Shown here: positions 48,808 to 57,951 of the stretch, in pieces | Layout: each line of letters begins with the position of its first letter | How positions within the stretch are numbered: the first letter of the stretch is position 1 | Assembly (NCBI RefSeq): GCF_900103605.1 | Contig: NZ_FNHY01000002.1 | Coordinates: 248,001-312,000, forward strand | Source: Psychrobacillus sp. OK028 | GTDB taxonomy: Bacteria; Bacillota; Bacilli; Bacillales_A; Planococcaceae | DNA length: 64,000 nt | Reading direction: 5' to 3' | Notes under the pieces: model-generated | What the model was told of the DNA's origin: nothing | Seen by the model: only the letters and a program-made list of their open reading frames with translations | The model's database searches: none | Position numbers and translations under genes: made by a program

Positions 48808-48930
48808 GTCTAGCTTCAGCGCCAAGGCCCTCGAGATCGCTTTTATTTCCTCGGTCGAAAGCTGGAAAGATGCATTCGATTCGGGCTTACAAGCAGTTGT
48901 CGGGGCAAAGCTAGCGCATAAGCTTTTCTA
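48808..48930. repeat. Intergenic repeat between T-box terminator and hisS
   Basis: GTCTAGCTTCAGCGCCAAG, CTCGAGATCGCTTTT and a right end GTCGGGGCAAAGCTAGCGC form the interspersed element typical of Bacillales; a diverged relative lies at 30743. It is in frame with hisS and has no stop, so gene finders may extend hisS through it. Confidence 0.7.
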
Positions 48931-48958
48931 TTATGCATTCAAGAAAGGGGCAATTGCC

Positions 48959-50248
48959 ATGGATATTAAAGTACCTAGAGGAACACAAGACATTTTGCCA
49001 GCAGAAACTGGTAAATGGCAAGCAGTTGAAGAACTAATTAGAGAACAATGTCGTATGTATCAGTACAAAGAAATTAGAACCCCTGTTTTTGAGCATACTG
49101 ATTTATTTACTAGAAGCGTTGGAGATACGACGGATATTGTTCAAAAAGAAATGTACACATTCCAAGACAGAGGAAATCGTTCACTCACATTGCGACCAGA
49201 AGGTACTGCGTCAACTGTAAGAGCGTTTGTTGAACATAAAATGTTCGGTTATCCAGATCAGCCTGTGAAGCTTTACTATATGGGACCAATGTTCCGCTAC
49301 GAACGTCAACAGGCAGGCAGATACCGTCAATTCGTACAGTTTGGAATTGAAGCAATAGGAAGTGCAGACCCAGCAATTGATGCGGAAGTAATTTCTTTAG
49401 CAATGTCAGTCTATCAAAACGCTGGATTGAAAAAGCTGAAACTAGTGATTAATTCCCTTGGGGACTCAGAAAGTAGAGTGGCACATAAAGCTGCTCTAGT
49501 TAGTCACTTCGACCCCCATATTGAAGAGTTTTGCTCCGATTGTCAAAATAGATTACAAAAAAATCCACTACGAATATTGGATTGTAAAGTAGATCGTAAT
49601 AATCCTTTAATGGAAACTGCGCCTTCATTAACTGACTTTTTAAACGAAGAATCGGCAATTTATTTTGAAAAAGTTAAAGAATACTTAACGATTTTAAATA
49701 TTCCATTTGAGGTAGATCCAAACTTGGTACGTGGCTTGGATTATTACAACCATACTGCATTTGAAATTATGAGTGCAGCTGAAGGCTTTGGAGCAATCAC
49801 AACGCTAGCTGGTGGTGGAAGATACAACGGTCTAGTAGAAGAACTAGGTGGACCAAATTCTCCTGGGATTGGATTTGCCATGAGTATTGAAAGACTATTG
49901 ATGGCTATTGAAGCTGAAAACAAAGAATGGTCAGAGAAGTCGACATTAGATGTCTATGTCATAGGGCTAGGTGAAGCTGCTAAGAAAAAAGCGGTCGAAC
50001 TGACGTATCAACTTAGACAGCAAAAAGTTACAGCAGAGATGGATTATTTAGACCGTAAAATGAAAACACAAATGAAATCAGCCGATCGCTTAAAAGCAAA
50101 ATATGTAATAGTGATTGGTGATGATGAATTAGAAAAAGAAAGTGCTATGTTGAAGGACTTGGCAACTGGTACTCAAAATTTAGTTCCATTTAGTTCATTA
50201 GTAGAACAAATAAAGAATAGTTCAACACAGTTGGAGGCAGAGGAATAA
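48959..50248 (+). CDS. hisS: Histidyl-tRNA synthetase
   Basis: The 429-residue class II synthetase starts [14 protein letters not shown] and has motif 2 [15 protein letters not shown], the HisA box [14 protein letters not shown] and motif 3 [11 protein letters not shown]. The frame is open 51 codons further upstream, but that part is repeat DNA; AAAGGGG before ATG 48959 and family alignment fix the start. The stop shares a base with the aspS ATG. Confidence 0.97.
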   Translation: MDIKVPRGTQDILPAETGKWQAVEELIREQCRMYQYKEIRTPVFEHTDLFTRSVGDTTDIVQKEMYTFQDRGNRSLTLRPEGTASTVRAFVEHKMFGYPDQPVKLYYMGPMFRYERQQAGRYRQFVQFGIEAIGSADPAIDAEVISLAMSVYQNAGLKKLKLVINSLGDSESRVAHKAALVSHFDPHIEEFCSDCQNRLQKNPLRILDCKVDRNNPLMETAPSLTDFLNEESAIYFEKVKEYLTILNIPFEVDPNLVRGLDYYNHTAFEIMSAAEGFGAITTLAGGGRYNGLVEELGGPNSPGIGFAMSIERLLMAIEAENKEWSEKSTLDVYVIGLGEAAKKKAVELTYQLRQQKVTAEMDYLDRKMKTQMKSADRLKAKYVIVIGDDELEKESAMLKDLATGTQNLVPFSSLVEQIKNSSTQLEAEE

Positions 50249-52020
50249 TGAGTAGAACGCATACAGGTGGACAATTAAATGAGCAACAAATCGGTGAATC
50301 GATCCAGATAATCGGGTGGGTACAAAAACGTAGAGATTTAGGTGGATTAATCTTTGTTGATGTGCGTGATCGTACTGGGCTAGTACAAGTAGTTTTCAAT
50401 CCTGAAATTTCTGAGTCAGCTATCCAAATTGCAGACAAATTACGCAATGAATACATCATAGAAGTAAAAGGTACTGTTGTTGCCCGTGCAGCAAACCAAG
50501 TAAACAAAAATCTTTCATCTGGAGCAATTGAAGTACATGCAAGTGAAGTACGTATTATTAACGAAGCTAAAAACCCTCCTTTTGCGATTGAGAACCAAAC
50601 GGATGCAGGTGAAGATATTCGTTTAAAATATCGTTATTTAGATTTAAGAAGACCGGTAATGTATGACACATTTAAAATGCGTTCAGATATTACTAAAACG
50701 GTAAGACGCTTCTTAGATGATGAAGGATTCTTAGAAGTAGAAACTCCGATTTTGACTAAATCTACTCCAGAAGGAGCACGCGACTATTTAGTACCAAGCC
50801 GTGTTCATGATGGAGAATTCTATGCACTTCCTCAATCACCACAATTGTTCAAACAGCTTCTAATGGTTGGTGGATTTGAAAAATACTATCAAATTGCTCG
50901 CTGCTTCCGTGATGAGGATTTACGTGCAGATCGCCAACCAGAATTCACTCAAATTGATATGGAGATGAGTTTCCTATCAATGGACGAAATTTTGGAAATG
51001 AATGAACGTATGATGAAAAAGATTATGAAGGATGTTAAAGGTGTAGACGTTACCATTCCTTTCAATCGTATGAATTATGATGAAGCGATGAATCGTTTTG
51101 GATCAGATAAACCAGATGTTCGTTTTGGACTTGAACTAGTAGATCTTACAGAATTAGTAAAAGATAGTTCATTTAAAGTATTCTCTTCCGCTGTGGAAAC
51201 AGGTGGGCAAGTAAAAGCTATTAATGTCAAAGGTGCAGCAGCTAATTATTCACGTAAGGATATTGATGCACTTGGAGAATTTGCTGGAGTATACGGGGCA
51301 AAAGGACTTGCTTGGTTGAAACTGGACGAAGAAGGTTTGAAGGGTCCAATTGCTAAGTTCTTTGAGGGTGAAGCAGCAACAACCCTTATTCAAGCATTGG
51401 AGGCAACAGCGGGAGATTTATTATTATTTGTTGCGGATAAGACTTCTGTTGTGGCAGACGCACTTGGAGCACTACGTTTGAAACTTGGAAAAGAACTTGA
51501 TTTAATCGATGAATCACGTTTTGAATTCTTATGGGTAGTCAACTGGCCGTTATTTGAATATGATGAAAAAGAAGGACGTTACTACGCAGCTCATCATCCG
51601 TTCACAAGACCTTTTGATGAAGATCTTGCATTAATGGATTCTGATCCAAGTAAAGTGCGAGCACAAGCTTATGATTTAGTATTGAATGGTTATGAATTGG
51701 GTGGAGGTTCTTTACGTATTTATTCTAGAGACGTTCAAGAAAAAATGTTTGAAGTTCTAGGTTTCTCTGAAGAAGAAGCGAAGGCTCAATTTGGTTTCTT
51801 AATGGAAGCTTTTGAATATGGGACACCTCCACACGGGGGAGTTGCATTTGGATTGGATAGATTAGTGATGCTTCTTTCAGGAAGAACTAATCTACGTGAT
51901 ACAATTGCATTCCCGAAAACAGCTAGTGCGAGTGATTTATTAACTTCTGCACCTAGCCCAGTGGCAGAGGCTCAGTTAGATGAGTTAAGCTTGAGTTTGA
52001 AATTGAAGACAACAAAATAA
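50248..52020 (+). CDS. aspS: Aspartyl-tRNA synthetase
   Basis: The 590-residue class IIb synthetase has an N-terminal OB-fold anticodon domain (about 1-105), motif 1-3 core with [20 protein letters not shown] and [10 protein letters not shown], a GAD insertion domain (about 280-420) and a C-terminal [13 protein letters not shown]. Coupled to hisS by stop/start overlap and shares the T-box leader. Confidence 0.98.
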   Translation: MSRTHTGGQLNEQQIGESIQIIGWVQKRRDLGGLIFVDVRDRTGLVQVVFNPEISESAIQIADKLRNEYIIEVKGTVVARAANQVNKNLSSGAIEVHASEVRIINEAKNPPFAIENQTDAGEDIRLKYRYLDLRRPVMYDTFKMRSDITKTVRRFLDDEGFLEVETPILTKSTPEGARDYLVPSRVHDGEFYALPQSPQLFKQLLMVGGFEKYYQIARCFRDEDLRADRQPEFTQIDMEMSFLSMDEILEMNERMMKKIMKDVKGVDVTIPFNRMNYDEAMNRFGSDKPDVRFGLELVDLTELVKDSSFKVFSSAVETGGQVKAINVKGAAANYSRKDIDALGEFAGVYGAKGLAWLKLDEEGLKGPIAKFFEGEAATTLIQALEATAGDLLLFVADKTSVVADALGALRLKLGKELDLIDESRFEFLWVVNWPLFEYDEKEGRYYAAHHPFTRPFDEDLALMDSDPSKVRAQAYDLVLNGYELGGGSLRIYSRDVQEKMFEVLGFSEEEAKAQFGFLMEAFEYGTPPHGGVAFGLDRLVMLLSGRTNLRDTIAFPKTASASDLLTSAPSPVAEAQLDELSLSLKLKTTK

Positions 52021-52024
52021 TTTT

Positions 52025-52070
52025 AAGAAGGATTCATCGTGTTATTACTGCGATGAATCCTTCTTTTTTA
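52025..52070 (+). terminator. Terminator after aspS
   Basis: AAGAAGGATTCATCG / CGATGAATCCTTCTT with an 11-nt loop and six T. Confidence 0.93.
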
Positions 52071-52138
52071 AAATTAAGTTTATAAAATACCCTGTAAGCA
52101 CTGGGTTCAATATACTTTTTAAAATAAAAAATACTACT

Positions 52139-52270
52139 GATTTCCGTTACAGGTGGATGCGTCTCGCTGTGATAGCTCATTTAGGGATGCTAGTTGGTTA
52201 TCATATAGCAAGACGTCTGTCCAAAGCCCTTCGAAAACGATAGAAAAAGGTTTTGACCTTAAAGGACGCT
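52139..52270. repeat. Intergenic repeat, GATTTCCGTT family (short copy)
   Basis: It begins ACTGATTTCCGTTACAGGTG and ends with GACGTCTGTCCAAAGCCCTT, a CGAAAACGATAGAAA segment and GGTTTTGACCTTAAAG. The same start and end occur in the longer copy at 56224. The gap 52021-52375 otherwise holds only the aspS terminator and AT-rich sequence. Confidence 0.72.
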
Positions 52271-52375
52271 TGCGCATTTCTTATAAACTTATTTAAGAGG
52301 ATACAAATATAAAATTTATGAAATACATATATTTTCAATAGTACATATTCTTTTATTAAAGAGAGGTAGAAGATA

Positions 52376-52645
52376 CTGATTATTGAGAAGGCGTTATTAT
52401 TTATTATCATACTTAGATTACTTTCAGGGAGTATAGAGTTATCTGCAGCAATGCTTATGATAAAATTTAACGATTTAGAAAAAGCTTTTTATATCAACTC
52501 ATTATTAGCGTTAGTTGGCCCAGTCGTGTTAATAATTACAACCGGTATAGGCTTAACTGGCTTGTCTGAAAAAATATCCTTAACAAGAATGGTCTGTTTG
52601 TTCGCAGGTATAATCCTTATCATTTATAGTTTAAGATCAAATTGA
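52376..52645 (+). CDS. yqhV: YqhV-like small membrane protein, non-standard start codon
   Basis: An ATG at 52451 gives 64 residues, but the same frame is open back to a TAG at 52367 and the upstream codons read IIEKALLFIIILRLLSGSIE, which fits the N-terminal membrane helix of the YqhV family (about 90 residues, two or three helices; NSLLALVGPVVLII follows). No ATG, GTG or TTG exists between the TAG and 52451. With GAGAGG at 52361-52366 the best starts are CTG 52376 or ATT 52379, or the reading frame has lost its start. Function of the family is unknown. Confidence 0.62.
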   Translation: MIIEKALLFIIILRLLSGSIELSAAMLMIKFNDLEKAFYINSLLALVGPVVLIITTGIGLTGLSEKISLTRMVCLFAGIILIIYSLRSN

Positions 52646-52650
52646 AAAAT

Positions 52651-52690
52651 ATGGACTGGTTAGCGTATAGCTTTCCAGTCCATTCTATTT
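52651..52690. terminator. Hairpin between yqhV-like gene and MFS gene
   Basis: ATGGACTGG / CCAGTCCAT with a 15-nt loop between converging genes; moderately T-rich on both sides. Confidence 0.6.
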
Positions 52691-53930
52691 ATACTTTATG
52701 ATTTTGACCCTCGATTTCATCTACCTTTATAAGTTTCATCGCAAGGAAAAAGAGGGCAATTCCGATTACGCCAGCAAATATATAACTAATATTAAGATAA
52801 TTTTTCATTACAAGTGACATGATTGGTGGACCAGCTGCCACACCGATAAACCTTGCAGAACTATAAAAAGAAGAAATTGTGCCTCGCTCTTCTTTTTTAA
52901 TATTTTCAGTAATTAGTGCATCTAATACAGGTAGCAAGGCACCTATGGCAATACCCATCAAACTTGTGACGATTAATAAGAGGATTAATTTTTCTTTTGT
53001 AAAACCTATAAATACCACACTAACAGACATGATTATTAAACAAATCATCGTCATTTTTTTCATAGTGGATACATTTCCTTTAATATTTCGACCAGTTATA
53101 TAAGAAGCGATACAAAGCATAAGAAGTGGAATGGCTAACACAAATCCTTTTTTTATCGCTTTTATATTATGTGTTTTTTCAAGCATTTCGGACAAGAAAA
53201 ATAACACGGCAAATAATAAAAGCATGACAAAAGCACCATTTATAAATACGGTTAATAGCCATTTGCCTTCTTTTTTAAAGGTTTTTTTAGTGTTACTCAT
53301 AAAGTCTTTGAATTTTATTGGTTCGTCTTTCTCTTTAGGAACTTTTACAAAGAAAAATATCAATAGGATGGAAATTAAGCTGAAAATTGATATTGAAAAG
53401 AAAGGTAAAAACCATAGTACTGCAGCCAAAACCGATCCTAGAATAGGACTTAAAACCTTTCCAAAGGTGTTAGAGGTTTCTATAATTCCCAGACAGGAGC
53501 TGGTTTTCTCATCGTCATCCTTATATAAATCCCCGACCAATGGCAATACTATTGGCATTGCACCAGCAGCACCTATTCCTTGAAGGATTCTTCCGATGAT
53601 AATCCAAATAAAGGGGTCGTCCATTTTCCATGAAGCAAAACCCGCAACAATACCGCCAATTAGTGCCAAAATAAGACTAGGTAAAATGACGACCTTTCTC
53701 CCGAAACGATCAGATAGGTATCCTGCCACAGGTATTAGAAAAATAGCTGCAATGGAATAACTAGTAATAATCATACTGGATTGGAAGGAACTAATACCTA
53801 CCTTTTTTTCTAAAACAGGTAGGATAGGAATCAGCATGGAATTGCCAAGTGTCATGACGAGTGGTATTGAAGCCAAACTTATTACGCACCATATACTTAC
53901 ATTGTCATTTTGATTACTATTTTTTATCAT
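52689..53930 (-). CDS. MFS efflux-type transporter
   Basis: The 413-residue protein has 12 predicted membrane helices and the MFS motif A GYLSDRFGRKVVIL (about 68-81), plus a motif C-like GIIETSNTFGKVLSPILGS, usual in 12-helix drug/proton antiporters. ATG 53930 is favoured over GTG 53936 because TTGAGGTG lies at the right distance. Substrate unknown. It is in the same direction as the LysE gene, 71 bp downstream of it. Confidence 0.87.
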   Translation of the reverse strand: MIKNSNQNDNVSIWCVISLASIPLVMTLGNSMLIPILPVLEKKVGISSFQSSMIITSYSIAAIFLIPVAGYLSDRFGRKVVILPSLILALIGGIVAGFASWKMDDPFIWIIIGRILQGIGAAGAMPIVLPLVGDLYKDDDEKTSSCLGIIETSNTFGKVLSPILGSVLAAVLWFLPFFSISIFSLISILLIFFFVKVPKEKDEPIKFKDFMSNTKKTFKKEGKWLLTVFINGAFVMLLLFAVLFFLSEMLEKTHNIKAIKKGFVLAIPLLMLCIASYITGRNIKGNVSTMKKMTMICLIIMSVSVVFIGFTKEKLILLLIVTSLMGIAIGALLPVLDALITENIKKEERGTISSFYSSARFIGVAAGPPIMSLVMKNYLNISYIFAGVIGIALFFLAMKLIKVDEIEGQNHKV

Positions 53931-54001
53931 TTGCACACCTCAACTAATGATCTTTAAGGTATGTTTTCCTCTAAGGATTACAATATACGTTCAACTAGTT
54001 T

Positions 54002-54628
54002 TTAAAACAATGCTTTGAATGCTTGCATGCCAAAATAGATCCCGAAACCAATCATACATAAAGATGAAATAAATGAAACGACTTTTAAAACAGGAGTGGA
54101 TAACAAATTTCGTGAACTACTAGATAAGAAAGCCATAATAAAATCTACAAGTCCAATACCAAGTAATATGGCTAAGCTAATTATAATGGTTTCAATTCCA
54201 GATATTTGACCTCCGCCACTTACTAAAATAGAGCCGTAAATGCCTAGCCAAAATAGAATTGTTAACGGATTCAAAAAAGCCATTAGCAAACCGGCAAGCA
54301 TAGAGTGACGTAATCGAACAATTTTTCGAAATTTAGGATCCATAGAAATATTGTTTAACGTCAGTAAGTTTTCGATTCCAGTATACATAAGCACAAAAAA
54401 GCCAAAACACCATAAAAATATTCGCATATATGGAGAATCAATGAATTGACCAACTCCAAAATAAACCAAGAGCATATAAATAATATCTGTAACTATAGCC
54501 CCCATCCCAAAAAACCAAGCATGGAAAAAACCATTTTTTATTCCGGTATTTAGAAGTGTCGCTTTAACAGGTCCAATTGGTGCTGCCAAGGAGATTCCTA
54601 ACAAGAAATATGTACTTAAAGAATTCAT
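54002..54628 (-). CDS. LysE/RhtB-family exporter
   Basis: The 208-residue protein has about six membrane helices and the family segment GISLAAPIGPVKATLLNTGI near the N-terminus, with FLNPLTILFWLGIYG in the middle. LysE-type proteins export amino acids; substrate cannot be told here. ATGGAGGAC precedes the ATG. These two transporter genes are the only non-syntenic genes between aspS and tcdA. Confidence 0.88.
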   Translation of the reverse strand: MNSLSTYFLLGISLAAPIGPVKATLLNTGIKNGFFHAWFFGMGAIVTDIIYMLLVYFGVGQFIDSPYMRIFLWCFGFFVLMYTGIENLLTLNNISMDPKFRKIVRLRHSMLAGLLMAFLNPLTILFWLGIYGSILVSGGGQISGIETIIISLAILLGIGLVDFIMAFLSSSSRNLLSTPVLKVVSFISSLCMIGFGIYFGMQAFKALF

Positions 54629-54779
54629 TCATGTCCTCCATTTTTCGTTATGATGAATCATATTCATGATGGACTAACCTTACAACTGATGGAGCTAAAT
54701 ATTATTACAGATGACTTAAACCAAATTAATTCTATTTACCTATTATTCAGAATAGTTAGTAAAATGAACGACAAAATGA

Positions 54780-54808
54780 TTGATGTTTCGAGATTGATGT
54801 GCTATTAT
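54780..54808 (+). promoter_or_regulatory. Promoter of 6S RNA
   Basis: TTGATG (54780-54785), 17-bp spacer, TATTAT (54803-54808), placing the start at about 54815, where the 6S closing stem begins. Confidence 0.68.
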
Positions 54809-54814
54809 ACAAAT

Positions 54815-55008
54815 AACACGAATCCTGATGTGTTCGCAATTTGCCAATCAGTTTTGACCGAACAATTATATCGTTGGGAGTCTAACTTTTATTATGAATG
54901 ACATGCCCTTAATAGGGACGCCAGGATTAATAAAGAGGACACCCACCTGCAACTTGCGGGTTCAAAACGATACGCTTTATTTGTCGGCACGATTGGGATT
55001 CGTATCAT
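54815..55008 (+). ncRNA. ssrS: 6S RNA
   Basis: The ends pair (ACGAATCC at about 54818-54825 with GGATTCGT at 54996-55003). Inside, CCTGATGTG, GTTTTGACC pairing with GGGTTCAAAAC, GTTGGGAG and GGACACCCACCTG match sequences I recall from Bacillus 6S RNA. The gene lies directly upstream of tcdA, as bsrA lies between aspS and yrvM in B. subtilis. About 190 nt is the expected size. 6S RNA binds RNA polymerase sigma-A holoenzyme by mimicking an open promoter. Ends are approximate. Confidence 0.87.
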
Positions 55009-55019
55009 TTTTTCAATAT

Positions 55020-55048
55020 CCCTCTAGCAATTTTGCTGGAGGGTTTTT
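55020..55048 (+). terminator. Terminator after 6S RNA
   Basis: CCCTCTAGC / GCTGGAGGG stem (one G-T pair), short loop, five T. Confidence 0.87.
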
Positions 55049-55092
55049 CATGGGATTATATCCTACTAATCTGATTTAAATGGAGTGTTTTT

Positions 55093-55854
55093 ATGTTACA
55101 TCAATTTTCAAGAAATGAACTTGCAGTAGGTAAAGAGGGTATAGAATTACTAAAAAATACAACAGTGGCTATCTTAGGCGTTGGTGGAGTTGGTTCTTTT
55201 GCAGCAGAAGCTTGTGCAAGAAGTGGTGTGGGCAGAATTATATTAGTAGATAAGGATAATGTCGACATTACGAATATAAACCGCCAGTTAGTAGCATACA
55301 TATCAACGATCGGACGTTCTAAATCAGAAGTAATGAAGGAACGAATTGCCGACATTAATCCTGAATGTGAAGTTATCGATATGCATATGTTTTATACAGA
55401 AGAAACGTATGAACAATTTTTTGCGATGAATATTGATTATGTAATTGATGCATCTGACACGATCATTTATAAAATTCACTTGATGAAAGAATGTTTAAAA
55501 CGTAATATTAAAATTATTTCAAGCATGGGTGCTGCCAATAAAACAGATCCAACTCGCTTTAAGATTGCCGATATTTCAAAAACTCATACAGATCCGATTG
55601 CAAGAGTTATACGTGCGAAGCTTCGTAAGGAAGATCATATAACAAAGGGTATTCCGGTTGTATTTTCTGATGAAAGTCCAATTATTGTACGAGAAGATGT
55701 AGTTGAAACAGTTGGGAAACCAGAAGCGGCTATTAGAAAAGCAAAAATGCCACCCTCGTCTAATGCATTTGTTCCATCTACAGTCGGTTTAATATGTGCT
55801 AGCTGGGTTATAAATGACATTTCAAAAAATATTCATATAAATCGAGTAAAGTAA
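55093..55854 (+). CDS. tcdA: tRNA threonylcarbamoyladenosine dehydratase (E1-like)
   Basis: The 253-residue ThiF/MoeB-fold protein has the nucleotide-binding VAILGVGGVGSFAAEACAR (about 29-47) and DKDNVDITNINRQ (about 55-67). TcdA (YrvM) cyclises t6A37 of tRNA in an ATP-dependent step. It follows 6S RNA and is near aspS as in B. subtilis. Confidence 0.93.
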   Translation: MLHQFSRNELAVGKEGIELLKNTTVAILGVGGVGSFAAEACARSGVGRIILVDKDNVDITNINRQLVAYISTIGRSKSEVMKERIADINPECEVIDMHMFYTEETYEQFFAMNIDYVIDASDTIIYKIHLMKECLKRNIKIISSMGAANKTDPTRFKIADISKTHTDPIARVIRAKLRKEDHITKGIPVVFSDESPIIVREDVVETVGKPEAAIRKAKMPPSSNAFVPSTVGLICASWVINDISKNIHINRVK

Positions 55855-55858
55855 TTGC

Positions 55859-55886
55859 TTGAAGTTTTTTCCTGATGATTTATACT
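55859..55886 (+). promoter_or_regulatory. Putative promoter of the small basic protein gene
   Basis: TTGAAG (55859-55864), 16-bp spacer, TATACT (55881-55886), 31 bp before the ATG. Confidence 0.5.
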
Positions 55887-55916
55887 AATTGTATGTATAC
55901 AAGGAGGGGAAATACA

Positions 55917-56111
55917 ATGACTGAAACAAATAACCAAGAAGCTCCAAAAAAGAAAATGACGCTTCAAGAAGCAGTTAAGCAAAAGCTTGAAGAAAAAAAG
56001 AATCAATCTACAGGTAATAAAAATTCCCTTAACGGTTCTACTGGTAATCAGAAAATGAAAAGCCAACAGACTAAAAAAGTTAGTAATACAAGACGTAAGA
56101 TGGGTGTTTAA
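55917..56111 (+). CDS. Small basic protein of unknown function
   Basis: The 64-residue protein is rich in Lys, Gln and Asn, has a short helical segment EAPKKKMTLQEAVKQKLEEK and no membrane helix or cysteine. AAGGAGGGG 8 bp before ATG 55917, a promoter-like pair upstream and a strong terminator just after make it a credible gene. The longer in-frame start at 55875 lies in the promoter. I do not recognise the family. Confidence 0.72.
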   Translation: MTETNNQEAPKKKMTLQEAVKQKLEEKKNQSTGNKNSLNGSTGNQKMKSQQTKKVSNTRRKMGV

Positions 56112-56117
56112 TACATC

Positions 56118-56156
56118 AAAATCCAGTCCCTACAAGGACTGGATTTTTGTTTTTTA
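56118..56156 (+). terminator. Terminator after the small basic protein gene
   Basis: AAATCCAGTCC / GGACTGGATTT with a 6-nt loop, then T-rich. Confidence 0.9.
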
Positions 56157-56223
56157 AAAGAAAATATAATTGTGTCCCTGGAGCACTGTGATCAAGTTGT
56201 TTATTAGAATAAATAATACTACT

Positions 56224-56490
56224 GATTTCTGTTACAGGTTAGGTACAAAGGCTAAGAGCGCCACATCGTGTGGCAACGCCTTCGTGACCAACATCCTGTT
56301 GGCCTTTGCGGGGGGAGCAATGAGCTAGGTGGACGACGGAAAGACAAACGCCATAAGATTGCCGAAAAAACGAAATGCTATTGGTTGTGATGGACGTCAC
56401 AATCAATAGCATTCCTAAAATCACTCGGGAACCATAAAGCAAAACGTCTGTCCGAAGTCCCTCGAAAACGATAGAAACAGGTTTTGACCT
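56224..56490. repeat. Intergenic repeat, GATTTCCGTT family (long copy)
   Basis: It shares both ends with the copy at 52139 (ACTGATTTCTGTTACAGGT; ACGTCTGTCCGAAGTCCCTC; GGTTTTGACCTTAAAG). The middle adds hairpins GCCACA / TGTGGC and AATGCTATTG-GTTGTGA / TCACAA-CAATAGCATT (56374-56413). No gene is seen between 56112 and 56523. Confidence 0.72.
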
Positions 56491-56494
56491 TAAA

Positions 56495-56523
56495 GAACCG
56501 GGCATCTTTTTGCCTGGTTTTTC
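56495..56523. terminator. Hairpin at the 3' end of rarA
   Basis: AACCGGGCA / TGCCTGGTT stem (one G-T pair) next to the rarA stop codon; T-rich on the plus side and TTCTTT on the minus side. Probably ends rarA transcription. Confidence 0.52.
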
Positions 56524-57816
56524 TCATTGTTTTTCTATTTTAAATTTCTCTAATCGCTTATATATAGCGGCTAATCTTTTTTCTTCACCGGCTTCAATAG
56601 GCTGGTAGAAAGTACTTCCTACTAGATTGTCTGGCAAATAGGTTTGATTGACCCAGCCTCCAAAAGTACCGATTTTATGGTCATGCGGATAAATATAACC
56701 ACCATGCCCTAAATCAGCAGCTCCTGCATAATGTGTATCCTTTAAATGACTTGGAATATCTCCGGTTTTTCCTTGATGAATACTATTAATGGCAGCGTCC
56801 AATGCTTGATAAGCTGAATTAGATTTTTCTGATAAACACATAAGTACAATTGCATTTGCTAATGGAATTCTTGCTTCTGGTAATCCTAACCGCTCCGCAG
56901 ATTGAATAGCTGCTAACACTTGTGGTCCAACAGATGGATTAGCAAGTCCAATATCTTCATAGCTCATCACCAGTAATCGTCTGGATACGGCTACTAAATC
57001 TCCATTTTCCAATAAGTGTGCTAAATAATAGAGAGCCGCATCGGTATCACTACCACGGACCGATTTTTGTAACGCTGACAGCAAATTATAAAAGTGAGAG
57101 CCTTTTTTATCCCCGAACACACCAACCCGATCTACAAGGCTTTTTAAGGTGGAATCCTCAACAATCGTTACTCCATTTTCTTCAAAACTTGCAAAAATAG
57201 TAGATTCTAATAAAGTCAAAGCCTTTCTAGCATCACCGTTTGCAGCATCAGCTATTAGCTTTCGTTGAACATCGGTAATTTGAATATTCATTTGACCAAG
57301 ACCTTTAATCTTATCTTCTAACGCTCTTTTTAAAAGTAAATCTATGTCATCTGTTGTCAGTCTTTTTAGTTGTTTGATCTCTCCGCAACGTGATCTTATT
57401 GCTGGGTTTACATCATGATAGGGATTTTCAGTTGTTGCACCGATTAAAATAATCGAACCATTTTCTACATGGGGAAGCAATGTATCCTGTTGTAGCTTAT
57501 TGAATCGATGAATTTCGTCTAGGAACAGTATAACTTTTCCGCTAATTCGTGCATCAGCTACTACATCTTCTACATCTTTTTTTCCAGCTTTCGTAGCATT
57601 TAATGCAACGAAGGGAAGTTTTGTCGTACCTGCTATGGCAAATGCTAGAGAAGTTTTGCCAACTCCGGGGTCGCCGTATAGAAGCATAGACGGTACATGT
57701 CCGTTTTTTATCATTTTATATAATGCGGTATTTTCTCCTATAACATGCTGTTGACCAGCGAGTTCGTCTATAGTTTGAGGTCTCATTCGATATGCTAAAG
57801 GTTCGTTTTGCAACAT
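56524..57816 (-). CDS. rarA: Replication-associated recombination ATPase RarA
   Basis: The 430-residue AAA+ protein has RPQTIDELAGQQHVIG (about 12), Walker A GDPGVGKTSLA (about 48), LDEIHRFNKLQQD, GATTENP and a C-terminal tetramerisation domain with DIPSHLKDTHY and GYIYPHD. RarA (MgsA) acts at stalled forks. AGGAGAGATC precedes the ATG on the minus strand. It is divergent from cymR. Confidence 0.97.
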   Translation of the reverse strand: MLQNEPLAYRMRPQTIDELAGQQHVIGENTALYKMIKNGHVPSMLLYGDPGVGKTSLAFAIAGTTKLPFVALNATKAGKKDVEDVVADARISGKVILFLDEIHRFNKLQQDTLLPHVENGSIILIGATTENPYHDVNPAIRSRCGEIKQLKRLTTDDIDLLLKRALEDKIKGLGQMNIQITDVQRKLIADAANGDARKALTLLESTIFASFEENGVTIVEDSTLKSLVDRVGVFGDKKGSHFYNLLSALQKSVRGSDTDAALYYLAHLLENGDLVAVSRRLLVMSYEDIGLANPSVGPQVLAAIQSAERLGLPEARIPLANAIVLMCLSEKSNSAYQALDAAINSIHQGKTGDIPSHLKDTHYAGAADLGHGGYIYPHDHKIGTFGGWVNQTYLPDNLVGSTFYQPIEAGEEKRLAAIYKRLEKFKIEKQ

Positions 57817-57879
57817 GATCTCTCCTTTTTTTCGTACGTTTGTTCTTTTATTATATAGAAGATTGTCTCAAAAGTCATT

Positions 57880-57908
57880 TTGAAGTCGATATACCGTGTA
57901 ATTATGCT
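57880..57908 (+). promoter_or_regulatory. Putative cymR promoter
   Basis: TTGAAG (57880-57885), 17-bp spacer, TATGCT (57903-57908), in the divergent rarA-cymR gap. A TATACT overlaps at 57908-57913. Confidence 0.42.
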
Positions 57909-57951
57909 ATACTAGGGAAAGAATTTTTTTAATCTTATGAGGTGAATTATA

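Noticed and set aside
54650-54901. 83-codon ORF divergent from the LysE gene
   Set aside because: It has no ribosome site and its second half is the 6S RNA gene with its promoter inside the ORF.
54894-55079. 61-codon ORF before tcdA
   Set aside because: It crosses the 6S RNA 3' half and its terminator, with no homology I recognise.
56239-56505. 88-codon minus-strand ORF upstream of the rarA 3' end
   Set aside because: It is contained in a repeat element with strong hairpins.
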